A DNA stretch of 46,341 bases from Bacillus sp. V3B (GTDB lineage: Bacteria > Bacillota > Bacilli > Bacillales > Cytobacillaceae), in the NCBI RefSeq assembly GCF_024494465.1, contig NZ_JAETXM010000029.1, positions 1 through 46,341 of the forward strand, written 5' to 3'. A program made the position numbers and the translations under genes. Below are positions 7,819 through 16,228 of the stretch, piece by piece. How positions within the stretch are numbered: the stretch's first letter is position 1; each line of letters starts with the position of its first letter. Under the pieces are notes generated by a model. That model had not been told where the DNA came from, searched no databases, and saw only the letters and a list, made by a program, of their open reading frames with translations.

Positions 7819-9039
7819 TTAAACCCTCTCCTTTCGTCGCTGTAAACTCCAACCTGCAACAAATAAACAGCCGAATGAAAAGAGAAGAAGAAAGAGTCCT
7901 AACCTACCAGAAGCATAAACGGTCCATTCCTGATGGAGTGAAAACATCCATTTTAGAATCCATCCATTAAGCGAAAAAGCATTAAGCTCCTTGAGCCACT
8001 CAGGAAAATAAACAGAAGGAATAAAATGCTCTCCGATCGTAGCACCTAGCACCATCACAAGAAGACTGACAATAAGAACTACTTTTTCATTGTCAATCAA
8101 GGCTTCCAGCATGACAAACAAACTCAGGAAAACAAGTATAATAAGCATCGTCGCTCCAATAAGGACGGCTACTTGAGAACCAGACGTCCACCCTTGCCAA
8201 ATCGAAAACGGAATAGACACCAGAAGAGAACTACCAAGAACAAACAAATAAGCAGCCAGCATCCGAGCAAATACCGATTGAATCTTTAAAAATCCCATTC
8301 CAGCTAGTCTAAGATCGATCGATCGATTCATATTTGCCTTTAAAAGAAAAAGACCCATATAACTCCAAACCATCATGAGAAGAACATAAAACGAAATCGC
8401 ATAATAGTGTAGAATGCTTTGTTGAAAAAGATTAGGCTGCTCTACTCTTTCAAATAATTCTCCTCTCCCTAAAACATGTAATGAAAAAGAAAGAACAGCT
8501 CTTTTAAATTGATCTTTTTGTTCGCTCTTAGAAAAACCAGCTTCCTCCATAAAATGATCAATCGTATTGATGCCACTTTGAGCAGCAGATGTAAAATCAG
8601 CAGCACTTTCCATCACATAACGAATAAGCTGTGATTGCAGGGGGCGCTGCTTATTACCAATCACTGTCACAGGCGTGTTCTTCCCTCTCGCCACATCTCG
8701 GCTAAAGCCCTTTGGAATATGGATAATTGCCGCAATTTCATTAGCATGAAGATAGGCCTCTGCTGTCTGCTTATCTACCTTCACTGTTTTCATCAGTTGA
8801 TTTAAATGAGGACTTTCAGTCAGTTGGCGGATAACAAGTTCTGTTTCTACTGTCACATCTTCGTTTACGATCGCCACTTTAAACTGTTGAACACGAGCTT
8901 CTTCCTTTAATAGTTGACTACCCATAAGAGCAGCCCCTAACAAAAAGAAAATAGGTGTCAGCCACAAGATGATGGCTGACCTCCTATTTTTCAACAGAGT
9001 TTTTATATAAATAGACGTAAAGATTAGTGTATTTTTCAT
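7819..9039 (-). CDS. ABC-2 type transporter permease, first gene of the export operon
   Basis: About 406 residues with the same plan as its neighbour: N-terminal TM, long outside domain, then a TM bundle (FYVLLMMVWSYMGLFLL, VLIVSLLVMVLGATIG, LGLFLLLFSFGCLFVAGW). ATG 9039 is preferred over GTG 9048 because AGGTG lies 6 nt upstream of it. First gene of permease-permease-ATPase. No regulator or two-component system adjoins it, so the substrate cannot be guessed from context. Confidence 0.86.
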   Translation of the reverse strand: MKNTLIFTSIYIKTLLKNRRSAIILWLTPIFFLLGAALMGSQLLKEEARVQQFKVAIVNEDVTVETELVIRQLTESPHLNQLMKTVKVDKQTAEAYLHANEIAAIIHIPKGFSRDVARGKNTPVTVIGNKQRPLQSQLIRYVMESAADFTSAAQSGINTIDHFMEEAGFSKSEQKDQFKRAVLSFSLHVLGRGELFERVEQPNLFQQSILHYYAISFYVLLMMVWSYMGLFLLKANMNRSIDLRLAGMGFLKIQSVFARMLAAYLFVLGSSLLVSIPFSIWQGWTSGSQVAVLIGATMLIILVFLSLFVMLEALIDNEKVVLIVSLLVMVLGATIGEHFIPSVYFPEWLKELNAFSLNGWILKWMFSLHQEWTVYASGRLGLFLLLFSFGCLFVAGWSLQRRKERV

Positions 9040-9114
9040 ATGAAACACCTATTATGAATAAATAGTATTCTCTTATTTAAACTCAGCATCGTCTGTTCTG
9101 AAAAAATGATTCTA

Positions 9115-11034
9115 TTAATAGCCGTCGAAATAGTAATCTTCCCCATAATCATAATAAGAATCCTCATAATAATAATCGTCATAACCATAGTCATAGTAAG
9201 AATCCTCATACCTGTAATAAGAATCCTCTGGGATTAGTCCATACTTTTCTCCAAGTTCATAAATGTTTGTACCTACTTTTTCACTAATAGCAAACATTTC
9301 ATCTTCAGAAATTTTGACTACATTGAGTCCGTCGTCAGAATTCGTATCCAAAGTTGGCAATTGTACTTTATCCTTAAGAGTTGTTTTTGTATCAAGATTT
9401 AGGGTAATGGATCCAGAATCATAATCATCTTCCATCTCTAATTCAATCGTAAACTTTTCATCACTATATTCTTTCTTTAGGTTCACATCACTTACTTGCT
9501 TAATCTCACCTTTAATTTCATTCGGAGCATCATAGAAGCTACGTCCATTAAACCCTAGTTCAAACTCACGATTAATCGTTTGCTTGCTTCCGTCTGCCCC
9601 TTTAAAGTGGCTCGCCATCGTGAACGTGACATCTTCCTTGTTACCATATTCTTCAACAGAAAAAGTAGCTTTCAAGTCTTCCGTGCGCGTTTCTTTCTTC
9701 GTCTGAATATGATTCGTGAATTGGAAGATAGCATTGAAATCTTCATCCTCTTCAGGAGATAATTCGACCTTCCATTCATTCAACTTCTGGTTATCTCCAT
9801 AAGGAACATTTTTACTTGTTACGACCGTATTTATTTGTTCACCATCGACACTTAAAGCTAATGTCATATGACGGTCAATAATTTGTTCATTTTTATCGAT
9901 CAATAGAGTGGAAGTGAAACCATTAGGATAATCAATCGCTTGCATTTCATTTTTCATTTCTTTAAGTCCATCTACCATTTCCTCTTTCAATTCACTTGCA
10001 TCTGATAATTCTGCAGCCAGCTCACCTTCCAAAGCAGCAGCTTCAGCTAGTTTCTCTACTCGGTTAACAATCATATTATGAAGCTCTTGATCTTGGATAA
10101 TATGATCCATAAATCGATTAACCAATTCTTTCGTTTCTATCGCTGAGAGGGTAAGCCTTACTGCCCTTAATTTCATTTGCTCCCCTTCATGCTCATATTT
10201 AACACCTTTCTGAACTTGGAAGCTTTCATCCTTTAGTTCAGTGAGTAAAAATTCGGAGTACTGTTCTTGTAAGTATTCCTTCTCTTTGTCTGTTACTATA
10301 AAATTCTTAAGTTCAAGATCTGATAACTCCAATGTTTCTGGTCCTACATAATACGGATCAATCATTCGCATAAACTCTCCGTATTCATTAAAGTTCAAAT
10401 AAAAGAATTTTTCATAGAGCAAAGGAACCTTTATCCCCATTTGATCCTTCGACTGAAACAATTCAACATCGATTGCTTTCTTATTCTCTACATTTAAAGC
10501 AAGTGAATAATGACCTTGCTTATTAACAGGATCTTGTACGGTTTTAGCTGAAATCGAAGCGGCACTTAATAACTCACGCATCATTTCAAATTCTGGATCA
10601 CCTGCAGCCGAATCCAACTCTAAATCACCACTTAATACCACTTCTGATTGGGATGGCTGTTCTAGCGCTTTTTCTTGAAATTCAATGGTGTCGCCATATT
10701 TTGTTTCCAACTCGGTCACGCTTTGCTGAAATGTTTTATATTCGGACAGTAAATACAGCTCTTTCGGACTTAGTTTTAATAAAAACGCTGCTGTAGCAGA
10801 CCCTCCTACGATTAAAAGAATAAGTACGATAAAAATAGGTTTTTTCCAAAAAGGAAATTTTCCAGGTGTCCTTATTTCAGGTTGTTTTGGGCGTATTTCT
10901 GCCTCTGCTCCTGCACTAATTTGTTGTTCCCCTATTGGTTCTTCTCGATTGACTGGAGCACCACAAGATGTACAGAATCTAGCATCCTGACTTAATGCTG
11001 CACCACATGATTGACAATTTTTCACTTTTCTCAT
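9115..11034 (-). CDS. zinc-ribbon, single-TM, large extracytoplasmic protein
   Basis: 639 residues. A zinc ribbon (CQSCGAALSQDARFCTSCG, residues ~8-26) is followed by a basic stretch and one TM segment (FIVLILLIVGGSATAAFLL, ~68-88). About 530 residues lie outside the membrane, rich in acidic and beta-type sequence. The tail is a run of Tyr/Asp/Glu (for example DYGYDDYYYEDSYYDY). The plan matches several neighbours: cytosolic zinc ribbon, TM, outside domain. AAGGGGAGAG precedes the ATG. I do not recognise the outside domain; a role at the wall is an inference from the cluster. Confidence 0.75.
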   Translation of the reverse strand: MRKVKNCQSCGAALSQDARFCTSCGAPVNREEPIGEQQISAGAEAEIRPKQPEIRTPGKFPFWKKPIFIVLILLIVGGSATAAFLLKLSPKELYLLSEYKTFQQSVTELETKYGDTIEFQEKALEQPSQSEVVLSGDLELDSAAGDPEFEMMRELLSAASISAKTVQDPVNKQGHYSLALNVENKKAIDVELFQSKDQMGIKVPLLYEKFFYLNFNEYGEFMRMIDPYYVGPETLELSDLELKNFIVTDKEKEYLQEQYSEFLLTELKDESFQVQKGVKYEHEGEQMKLRAVRLTLSAIETKELVNRFMDHIIQDQELHNMIVNRVEKLAEAAALEGELAAELSDASELKEEMVDGLKEMKNEMQAIDYPNGFTSTLLIDKNEQIIDRHMTLALSVDGEQINTVVTSKNVPYGDNQKLNEWKVELSPEEDEDFNAIFQFTNHIQTKKETRTEDLKATFSVEEYGNKEDVTFTMASHFKGADGSKQTINREFELGFNGRSFYDAPNEIKGEIKQVSDVNLKKEYSDEKFTIELEMEDDYDSGSITLNLDTKTTLKDKVQLPTLDTNSDDGLNVVKISEDEMFAISEKVGTNIYELGEKYGLIPEDSYYRYEDSYYDYGYDDYYYEDSYYDYGEDYYFDGY

Positions 11035-11169
11035 TCTCTCCCCTTTAAATTAACTAATTCCTTTAAAGATGGAACCTTTTTCATCATATATAAATCTCTA
11101 TATTAATTCTATAACTTTGACATTTTTAGACATTTTAAGACGCAACTTTTTGCCCTTGTAGGTAAATGA

Positions 11170-11207
11170 AGAAAGACTAATGATACAACTTGCATCATCA
11201 ATCTTTC
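11170..11207. terminator. imperfect hairpin between nagZ-like gene and the 639-aa gene
   Basis: GAAAGACTAATGAT and ATCATCAATCTTTC form an imperfect stem. It is T-rich on both strands and lies downstream of the minus-strand GH3 gene. Confidence 0.5.
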
Positions 11208-11260
11208 TTTATTTATTAAATCTAAGGGCCTATTCTGCTAACTCACATACAATCTCATCA

Positions 11261-12571
11261 TCATTGACCAACAACCTGTTCAGCATGGTTTGGGTCAACA
11301 TAAGTAGATTGAATGGATATTAATTTATATCGTAAAATTCTTTCAACCGCTTCATCAATTCTAGTTTCTGCTAATTTTCCTGCTTGGACGGCGTTTAAAA
11401 CCCCTTTGTATACTTGATCTTGATTTTGGAACGTGTGACAGACTAATAAGACGTCAGCACCTGCTTGGACGGCCTCAAAGCCCAAATCTTGGTAAGTAAA
11501 GTACTTGCTGACCGCTCCCATTTCAAGATCGTCTGTTACGACAAGACCTGTGTAACCGAGTTGTTCTCTTAATAAATCTTGAATGATCACCGGTGAAATA
11601 CTTGCTGGTTTTTCTTGATCGTAAGCCGGATATTTAATATGTGTAACCATTACAAAAAATTGATTATGATCCACATTTTCGATCATTTTCTTAAATGGAT
11701 AAATATCATTGTTCTCTAAATCCCATTTATTCGCTTCTACTGATGATGTCTCTATATGTGGATCAATAGTGCTTCGACCATTACCAGGAAAATGCTTTAA
11801 GGTAGCCGCAATACCTGAATCAGCTAATCCATTCACCACCTGCTTACCGAACTGATAGGCATGATCTGGATCACTACCAAAAGAACGCGTATCTATGGAG
11901 GATAAATCCACATCTGGTGCATAGTTGACATTAATCCCCATCGCCGCTAATTCTCGTCCTGTACGCTTAGCCGTCGTATAAATTTCTTGCTCATCCCCTC
12001 TTTTTCCAAGTTCTTGCTGAGAAGGGATTGGAGAAACTCTATCTCTCATCCGAACGATAGATCCGCCCTCTTGATCAATACTAATCGTGAGAGGAATCTG
12101 GTCATTAGACGCATTTTGGGCCAAGCCTTGCAGATCATTCGTTAACTGTGCAACTTGCTTTGGTGTTTCCATGTTACGGTCATACAAAATAACTCCACCA
12201 ACGTGATAGTCTTCAATCATCTTTTTGATATGCTCATCAACTTGATGACTCTGGAACCCTACTACCATTAATTGACCAATCTTTTCCTCCAGAGTCATAC
12301 TGTCCATAATCGATGTCACTTTTTCATCTAACGACATTTCTTCCTGCTGTTCTTCTGCATCAGTAGTTGTCTCTTCTTCTACTTGTTTTTCCTCTGTTTT
12401 GGATTCATCTGAGTTAGATTCCTCACGATCCTGTTGAGAAATTGTGTTTTCTTCTTGACCTTTTGGAGAATCAAAGGCTCCAATTGGACCAACGAGCCAA
12501 ATGGTAAGAAGAAAGGCTAAAATGGCCAATAAAAAAAATCTTATTCGATATGTTTTTTTCGTTCGCCTCAT
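11261..12571 (-). CDS. nagZ: membrane-anchored GH3 beta-N-acetylhexosaminidase (NagZ-like)
   Basis: Removes N-acetylglucosamine from muropeptides outside the cell. It has an N-terminal TM anchor (FFLLAILAFLLTIWLVG, ~12-30), an acidic linker to ~85, then the GH3 barrel. The substrate motif KHFPGNGRSTIDPH (259-272) replaces the usual KHFPGHGDT; it keeps the His of the Asp-His general acid/base dyad (H272). The nucleophile is Asp347 in GLVVTDDLEMG, the GH3 signature. At 436 residues it lacks the C-terminal domain of the longer B. subtilis NagZ. Its ATG overlaps the stop of the upstream TcaA-like gene (TAATG), so the two are translationally coupled. Confidence 0.87.
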   Translation of the reverse strand: MRRTKKTYRIRFFLLAILAFLLTIWLVGPIGAFDSPKGQEENTISQQDREESNSDESKTEEKQVEEETTTDAEEQQEEMSLDEKVTSIMDSMTLEEKIGQLMVVGFQSHQVDEHIKKMIEDYHVGGVILYDRNMETPKQVAQLTNDLQGLAQNASNDQIPLTISIDQEGGSIVRMRDRVSPIPSQQELGKRGDEQEIYTTAKRTGRELAAMGINVNYAPDVDLSSIDTRSFGSDPDHAYQFGKQVVNGLADSGIAATLKHFPGNGRSTIDPHIETSSVEANKWDLENNDIYPFKKMIENVDHNQFFVMVTHIKYPAYDQEKPASISPVIIQDLLREQLGYTGLVVTDDLEMGAVSKYFTYQDLGFEAVQAGADVLLVCHTFQNQDQVYKGVLNAVQAGKLAETRIDEAVERILRYKLISIQSTYVDPNHAEQVVGQ

Positions 12572-14019
12572 TATTCTACTCTAGAATCTAACTTTTTCAA
12601 TTCAGGGTCATCTAAAGTCCACTGACCATTTTCCTTCACTAGATTCCAGTATCCACCCCATTCCTGTACTAAAATGGTGCCATCTTCTTGATTATCGTAA
12701 GAAGTCATTTCGATATAGGCTTTTGCTGAATTGCCATCCACACTCTCTACTTCAAGCGTTGTAACATCGTCCCTTATATTTGCTTCCAATCCTTCTCTCC
12801 ATCCATCTAATGTATTTTTCTTTTTCATGGATGACGAAAAAAGATCGTGGGCAGATGAAAAGTCATCAGCTGAAATATTGCTATAATGGGAAATAATGGA
12901 ATTCTCAATCGCCTGTTTCTCAGTTTCTCCCTCAGAAGCTACTTCTTCCTCTTCTTCAGCCGCTAACTCTTCACTTTCATTATACTTGATGTCTAATTGC
13001 AGATTATACATGCCTTTCTTAATTGTAACCTCTTGACTCTTTTTTACCCCTGACGGAAACTCTTTTTCTGCATATACTTTTATTGATCCATCGATCGGAA
13101 TAGGCCCAAGGGAACCAATATCGTAAATGGTTTCTTCCGTACTTTTTCCGTTTACATATAGAATGGCATCATCATAGCTATAGAGATCAACATAATAATC
13201 TGACCATCTAAATTTTAGAGGCGATTTAGACAGGTCTATTTCTGACGTATCGATTTCATCCTCTTGTTCTACTTCTCCATACTCACCATTTACAATGGCT
13301 TTTACATCATAAACACCTGGTAAAAAAGGACCGAATGTTTTTTCTTTTCCACTTTTAAGGGTACCCTCTTTTTTATCATTGAAATAAATATCTGTCTTAT
13401 CTTCACTTGATGAAACTTTAGCGTAAATAGGTTTGATTTGAACAACATAGTAATCAAATATCAACCATTTTTTCCCGTTATCCTTTAACTGAGCGATCGA
13501 AGAGTCCTCTTTATTAAAGCTAACTGCTGGGATTGAATCAGTAGACTCATATAATGCAAGATTCTGATTAAAGCTCTCTGACATAGCTGTAATCATCCGT
13601 GGATCTTCATGTAAATAAGTTATAAATGCCTTTGTTTGCTCATCATCTACTGAAAGTTCTAACTGACCTTCGTTAATGAACTGTTTTACCTTTTGCGTAT
13701 CTTTTGATTCAATTGCTTCCATAAACTGATTGGCAGTAGCTTCCGGCCCAAACATATTACTAATGACATAGTAACTACCTACTAGCAGAATAGCGAACGT
13801 CACAGCAATAGTCGTAAGAACTTTCGCCTTTTTACTAAGTGGTTTTCTTGGTGGAGGAGGCGTCATTTGCTGATTTTCCATTGAAGGAGTTCCATTCGTT
13901 GATTGTGTGGAAGCAGTTGGCTTCGAGACAGGATTTGGACTTTTCACAGGTTGTCCGCATTCTTTACAAAAAACAGCCCCTTCCTTTAGTTGATTTCCAC
14001 AGTGTTTACAATACTCCAC
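12571..14019 (-). CDS. TcaA/YvbJ-like zinc-ribbon membrane protein
   Basis: 482 residues from GTG 14019, chosen because AGGAGTG lies 8 nt upstream and the zinc ribbon CKHCGNQLKEGAVFCKECG follows at once. One TM segment (TIAVTFAILLVGSYYVI, ~67-88). The outside part has two Ig-like beta units (around YVDLYSYDDAILYVNGKS) and ends in a ~110-residue NTF2-like domain (ISHYSNISADDFSSAHDLF ... GGYWNLVKENGQW). This domain order is that of TcaA, linked to wall teichoic acid and glycopeptide response in staphylococci. It is coupled to the NagZ-like gene. The split gene at 17335-15542 is a paralogue. Confidence 0.8.
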   Translation of the reverse strand: MEYCKHCGNQLKEGAVFCKECGQPVKSPNPVSKPTASTQSTNGTPSMENQQMTPPPPRKPLSKKAKVLTTIAVTFAILLVGSYYVISNMFGPEATANQFMEAIESKDTQKVKQFINEGQLELSVDDEQTKAFITYLHEDPRMITAMSESFNQNLALYESTDSIPAVSFNKEDSSIAQLKDNGKKWLIFDYYVVQIKPIYAKVSSSEDKTDIYFNDKKEGTLKSGKEKTFGPFLPGVYDVKAIVNGEYGEVEQEDEIDTSEIDLSKSPLKFRWSDYYVDLYSYDDAILYVNGKSTEETIYDIGSLGPIPIDGSIKVYAEKEFPSGVKKSQEVTIKKGMYNLQLDIKYNESEELAAEEEEEVASEGETEKQAIENSIISHYSNISADDFSSAHDLFSSSMKKKNTLDGWREGLEANIRDDVTTLEVESVDGNSAKAYIEMTSYDNQEDGTILVQEWGGYWNLVKENGQWTLDDPELKKLDSRVE

Positions 14020-14334
14020 TAAAAATTCACTCCTATTTTCAAAAGTATTCTTTATCATAAAATTCTATGAATATCGTACCATCACAATGATATTCCGAAA
14101 AGTCTTTTTAACTATTTGTGTGTTTAATTCTAGAGATAATTTATGCGATTAAATATTTTTACAATAATATCCAATAATATAGATACATAGATAAGTATTT
14201 GATATTATTATAAACTAAATTAGGTAATTTATCCAAGATAGACTTCCATCAATAGGGGTCTTATCGCCTGTTAAAATGGGGTAAAATTCATATATATTCA
14301 AATAAAAGTTTCAAATAACATCAGGAGGTTATCC

Positions 14335-14466
14335 ATGAAAAAAAGCATTGTTGGACTACTCTTTAGTGCAATCATTATTCTAGGAGTCTGTTTTAATTAT
14401 AGATATAAAGGGTTAACAAGGTTACTAATTGTGGTGTATACTCATTTAGTAATCATAAAAATATGA
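14335..14466 (+). CDS. small membrane peptide, 43 aa, possibly a gene remnant
   Basis: A perfect AGGAGGT lies 6 nt before the ATG. The product starts MKKSIVGLLFSAIIILGVC, a signal-peptide or TM-like sequence, then a short basic tail. It may be a real membrane peptide or the leftover signal region of a lost secreted protein. It ends 33 nt before the next gene, so co-transcription is likely. Confidence 0.4.
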   Translation: MKKSIVGLLFSAIIILGVCFNYRYKGLTRLLIVVYTHLVIIKI

Positions 14467-14498
14467 TAATAGTACTAATTTAGAAAGGAAGGATATTG

Positions 14499-15314
14499 AT
14501 GATTTGTCCTAATTGTTCACATCAAAATGAAGGAGGGAAATTTTGCGAAAAGTGCGGAACTCCATTAACTGTAGAAGTTAATAGGGAAGCTGCCGTTACT
14601 TTTGAAGCAACAAATACCTCACAGCCTCAACAACCACAACAACCTGTCCAGCCAAATAGATACATAGAATCAACAAAAAGAGTTTCAAAAATGTATTTTG
14701 GTTATTTTATGCAAGTATTGAAGCAACCATATGCTAGTTCACAAAATGTTGGAACGGAACATTTTATTAATGGTATTATTACCATGGTACTATATGCCTT
14801 CTTCATTCCATTAACCCTATATTTCGGATTAAAAGGGGCTCTAAGTAGTGTTAATTCTTTTAGTGCAGATCTATTTGGAAGCTCCACTTCTATGGAAGTT
14901 CCTTTTACAGATGTTGTATTAAAACCAACATTCACATTCATTATCTTTATCTTTTTAATCGTTCTTTTTACATTCGTGTCAATTAAGTTGGGGCGTGTTA
15001 ATGTCTCATTAAAAGAAGTCATTGCTCGTTTCGGATCCTTTTTAATTCCAATTGTAGCTATTTTAATCATTGGCGTCATTATGTCTATTCTTGAAATCAA
15101 GTTATTTGCAGCTGTTTTAGCATTAGGAATTGTTGGGTCTATTTTCTTAGTTCCACCACTTGTCATTGCTTCTTATAAAAAGGAAACAAGTGATGGGGTT
15201 GATGTCATTTATGGATCTTTTATCACTTATTTGTTAACGGTTATCGCTATTTCTATTATGGGAGACATGTTACTTGAAGCATTTCAATCTAGCTTTTTTG
15301 ACTTCTTTTTTTAA
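14499..15314 (+). CDS. zinc-ribbon multi-TM protein (Yip1/DUF6574-like)
   Basis: 271 residues. The zinc ribbon CPNCSHQNEGGKFCEKCG sits at the N-terminus, then a Q/P-rich linker, then five TM segments from ~residue 88 (for example FTFIIFIFLIVLFTFVSI and FLIPIVAILIIGVIMSIL). ATG 14499 is 6 nt after AAGGAAGG; the upstream TTG 14496 is less likely. The plan resembles zinc-ribbon proteins with a Yip1-type membrane domain found next to TcaA-like genes in Bacillus. It is divergent from the TcaA/NagZ operon. Function unknown. Confidence 0.75.
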   Translation: MICPNCSHQNEGGKFCEKCGTPLTVEVNREAAVTFEATNTSQPQQPQQPVQPNRYIESTKRVSKMYFGYFMQVLKQPYASSQNVGTEHFINGIITMVLYAFFIPLTLYFGLKGALSSVNSFSADLFGSSTSMEVPFTDVVLKPTFTFIIFIFLIVLFTFVSIKLGRVNVSLKEVIARFGSFLIPIVAILIIGVIMSILEIKLFAAVLALGIVGSIFLVPPLVIASYKKETSDGVDVIYGSFITYLLTVIAISIMGDMLLEAFQSSFFDFFF

Positions 15315-15370
15315 AAGAATTTAAAGTAACAACACCCTAAGGGTTTCATATTGAACGCATTCCTAAATAC

Positions 15371-15410
15371 AAAAAGCCACACAAACGTTATAACGTTTGT
15401 GTGGCTTTTC
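15371..15410. terminator. bidirectional rho-independent terminator
   Basis: AAAAGCCACACAAACG pairs perfectly with CGTTTGTGTGGCTTTT around a 6-nt loop. It serves the 14499 gene and, in reverse, the split TcaA-like gene. Confidence 0.88.
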
Positions 15411-15541
15411 TATATGATTAACAGTATGGCAGGTGCCTAAACAAATTCTACTCAGGTCCAACAAGCCCATCATTTAACATCGGACTCCATTTATATTGGA
15501 CAACGATTAAAAATTCCTACTTCATAAAGAAGACTTCCATA

Positions 15542-15877
15542 TTATATTTCACTAGTACTCTCAAGTGCCCAGACTTGGTATTCTTCTTCACTTGAACTGC
15601 TTATTCTATAAGTAGATTCGAACTTCTTCCTACTCGTTGTACCATTAGAATAATGAATATCATATTCTTCTATTGTATGAACTAAATAGCCTTCATCCAT
15701 TTCCTCGTAATCAACGACTTCTACGGAAAGAATGTCTTCTTTAATCCCCTTCGATACAATATAATCAATATAATCTTTCGATTCCTGATAAGACTTTCCA
15801 TCTGGATCATGGAAGGATTCGACTATTGAGAAATCACCTTCATTCATGGCTGTCACACTTGTTTCAATGTATTGCTT
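15542..15877 (-). pseudogene. 3' fragment of a TcaA-like gene split by a mobile element
   Basis: The reading frame opens at the element's right end and encodes ...QYIETSVTAMNEGDFSIVESF... to EEEYQVWALESTSEI. This is an NTF2-like C-terminal domain comparable to the end of the 12571-14019 protein. Without an upstream start and ribosome site of its own it is unlikely to be made well; GTG 15856 is a possible but unsupported start. Joining it to the 17335-16260 piece restores one frame across the insertion (LEQFII-L-KQYIETS). Confidence 0.75.
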
Positions 15878-15878
15878 C

Positions 15879-16154
15879 TTGAACTACTCACCACTTAATT
15901 TCTAACGAAATTTGAAGTGGGAGATTCCTGCGAACACCAGTGTATCCACCAGTTTTTTAGCAGGCTAACCCCGTCGTCCCGACGGTTCGTGCTTAATATC
16001 TTGTACGTTGGACTCGCCACACGCCCTACTTTAGCCAAGCATGAGCAACTTCGGTACGTGTGGAGGCGATTAGAACGTTGAAGATTTTACCTAGCAGACG
16101 TTATTCCTGCTAGAACCTCATATCTTCAGTTTTCAAAGAACAACTTACAGGAAT
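15879..16154 (-). ncRNA. stand-alone omega-RNA-like transcript of the short element
   Basis: Within the short element a promoter points toward the right end, and the interval is full of stems: CTAGCAG/CTGCTAG, CCACACG/CGTGTGG, and the right-end hairpin. The last ~90 nt align with the tnpB 3' end plus right end of the 28463-29985 element. That is where TnpB omega RNA scaffolds lie (established for IS200/IS605). The predicted guide would be the flank just past GTAGTTCAA, beginning GAAGCAATACATTG, which is the host gene itself. Transcription is inferred, not shown. Confidence 0.6.
16127..16142 (-). promoter_or_regulatory. rRNA-type boxA-like antitermination site
   Basis: On the minus strand TGTTCTTTGAAAACTG lies just inside the predicted 5' end of the element's RNA. 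It closely resembles the boxA sequence of Bacillus rRNA leaders. If real it would let polymerase pass the many stems of this non-coding RNA. The match is visible; the function is inference. Confidence 0.45.
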
Positions 16155-16179
16155 ATTATACCATGCAAACAAGTGTTTG
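16155..16179 (-). promoter_or_regulatory. extended -10 promoter with dyad, shared with tnpB element
   Basis: On the minus strand TGGTATAAT is an extended -10 (TG-N-TATAAT). Just upstream is the dyad CAAACAAGTGTTTG. The tnpB element has the same arrangement: TGGTAAAAT preceded by ACAAATGTTTGT. The dyad over the -35 region could bind a repressor. Confidence 0.6.
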
Positions 16180-16228
16180 TATACACAAAAAGGCGATTCA
16201 TCTCCCACTTATTTTTGGGCTTCACCCT

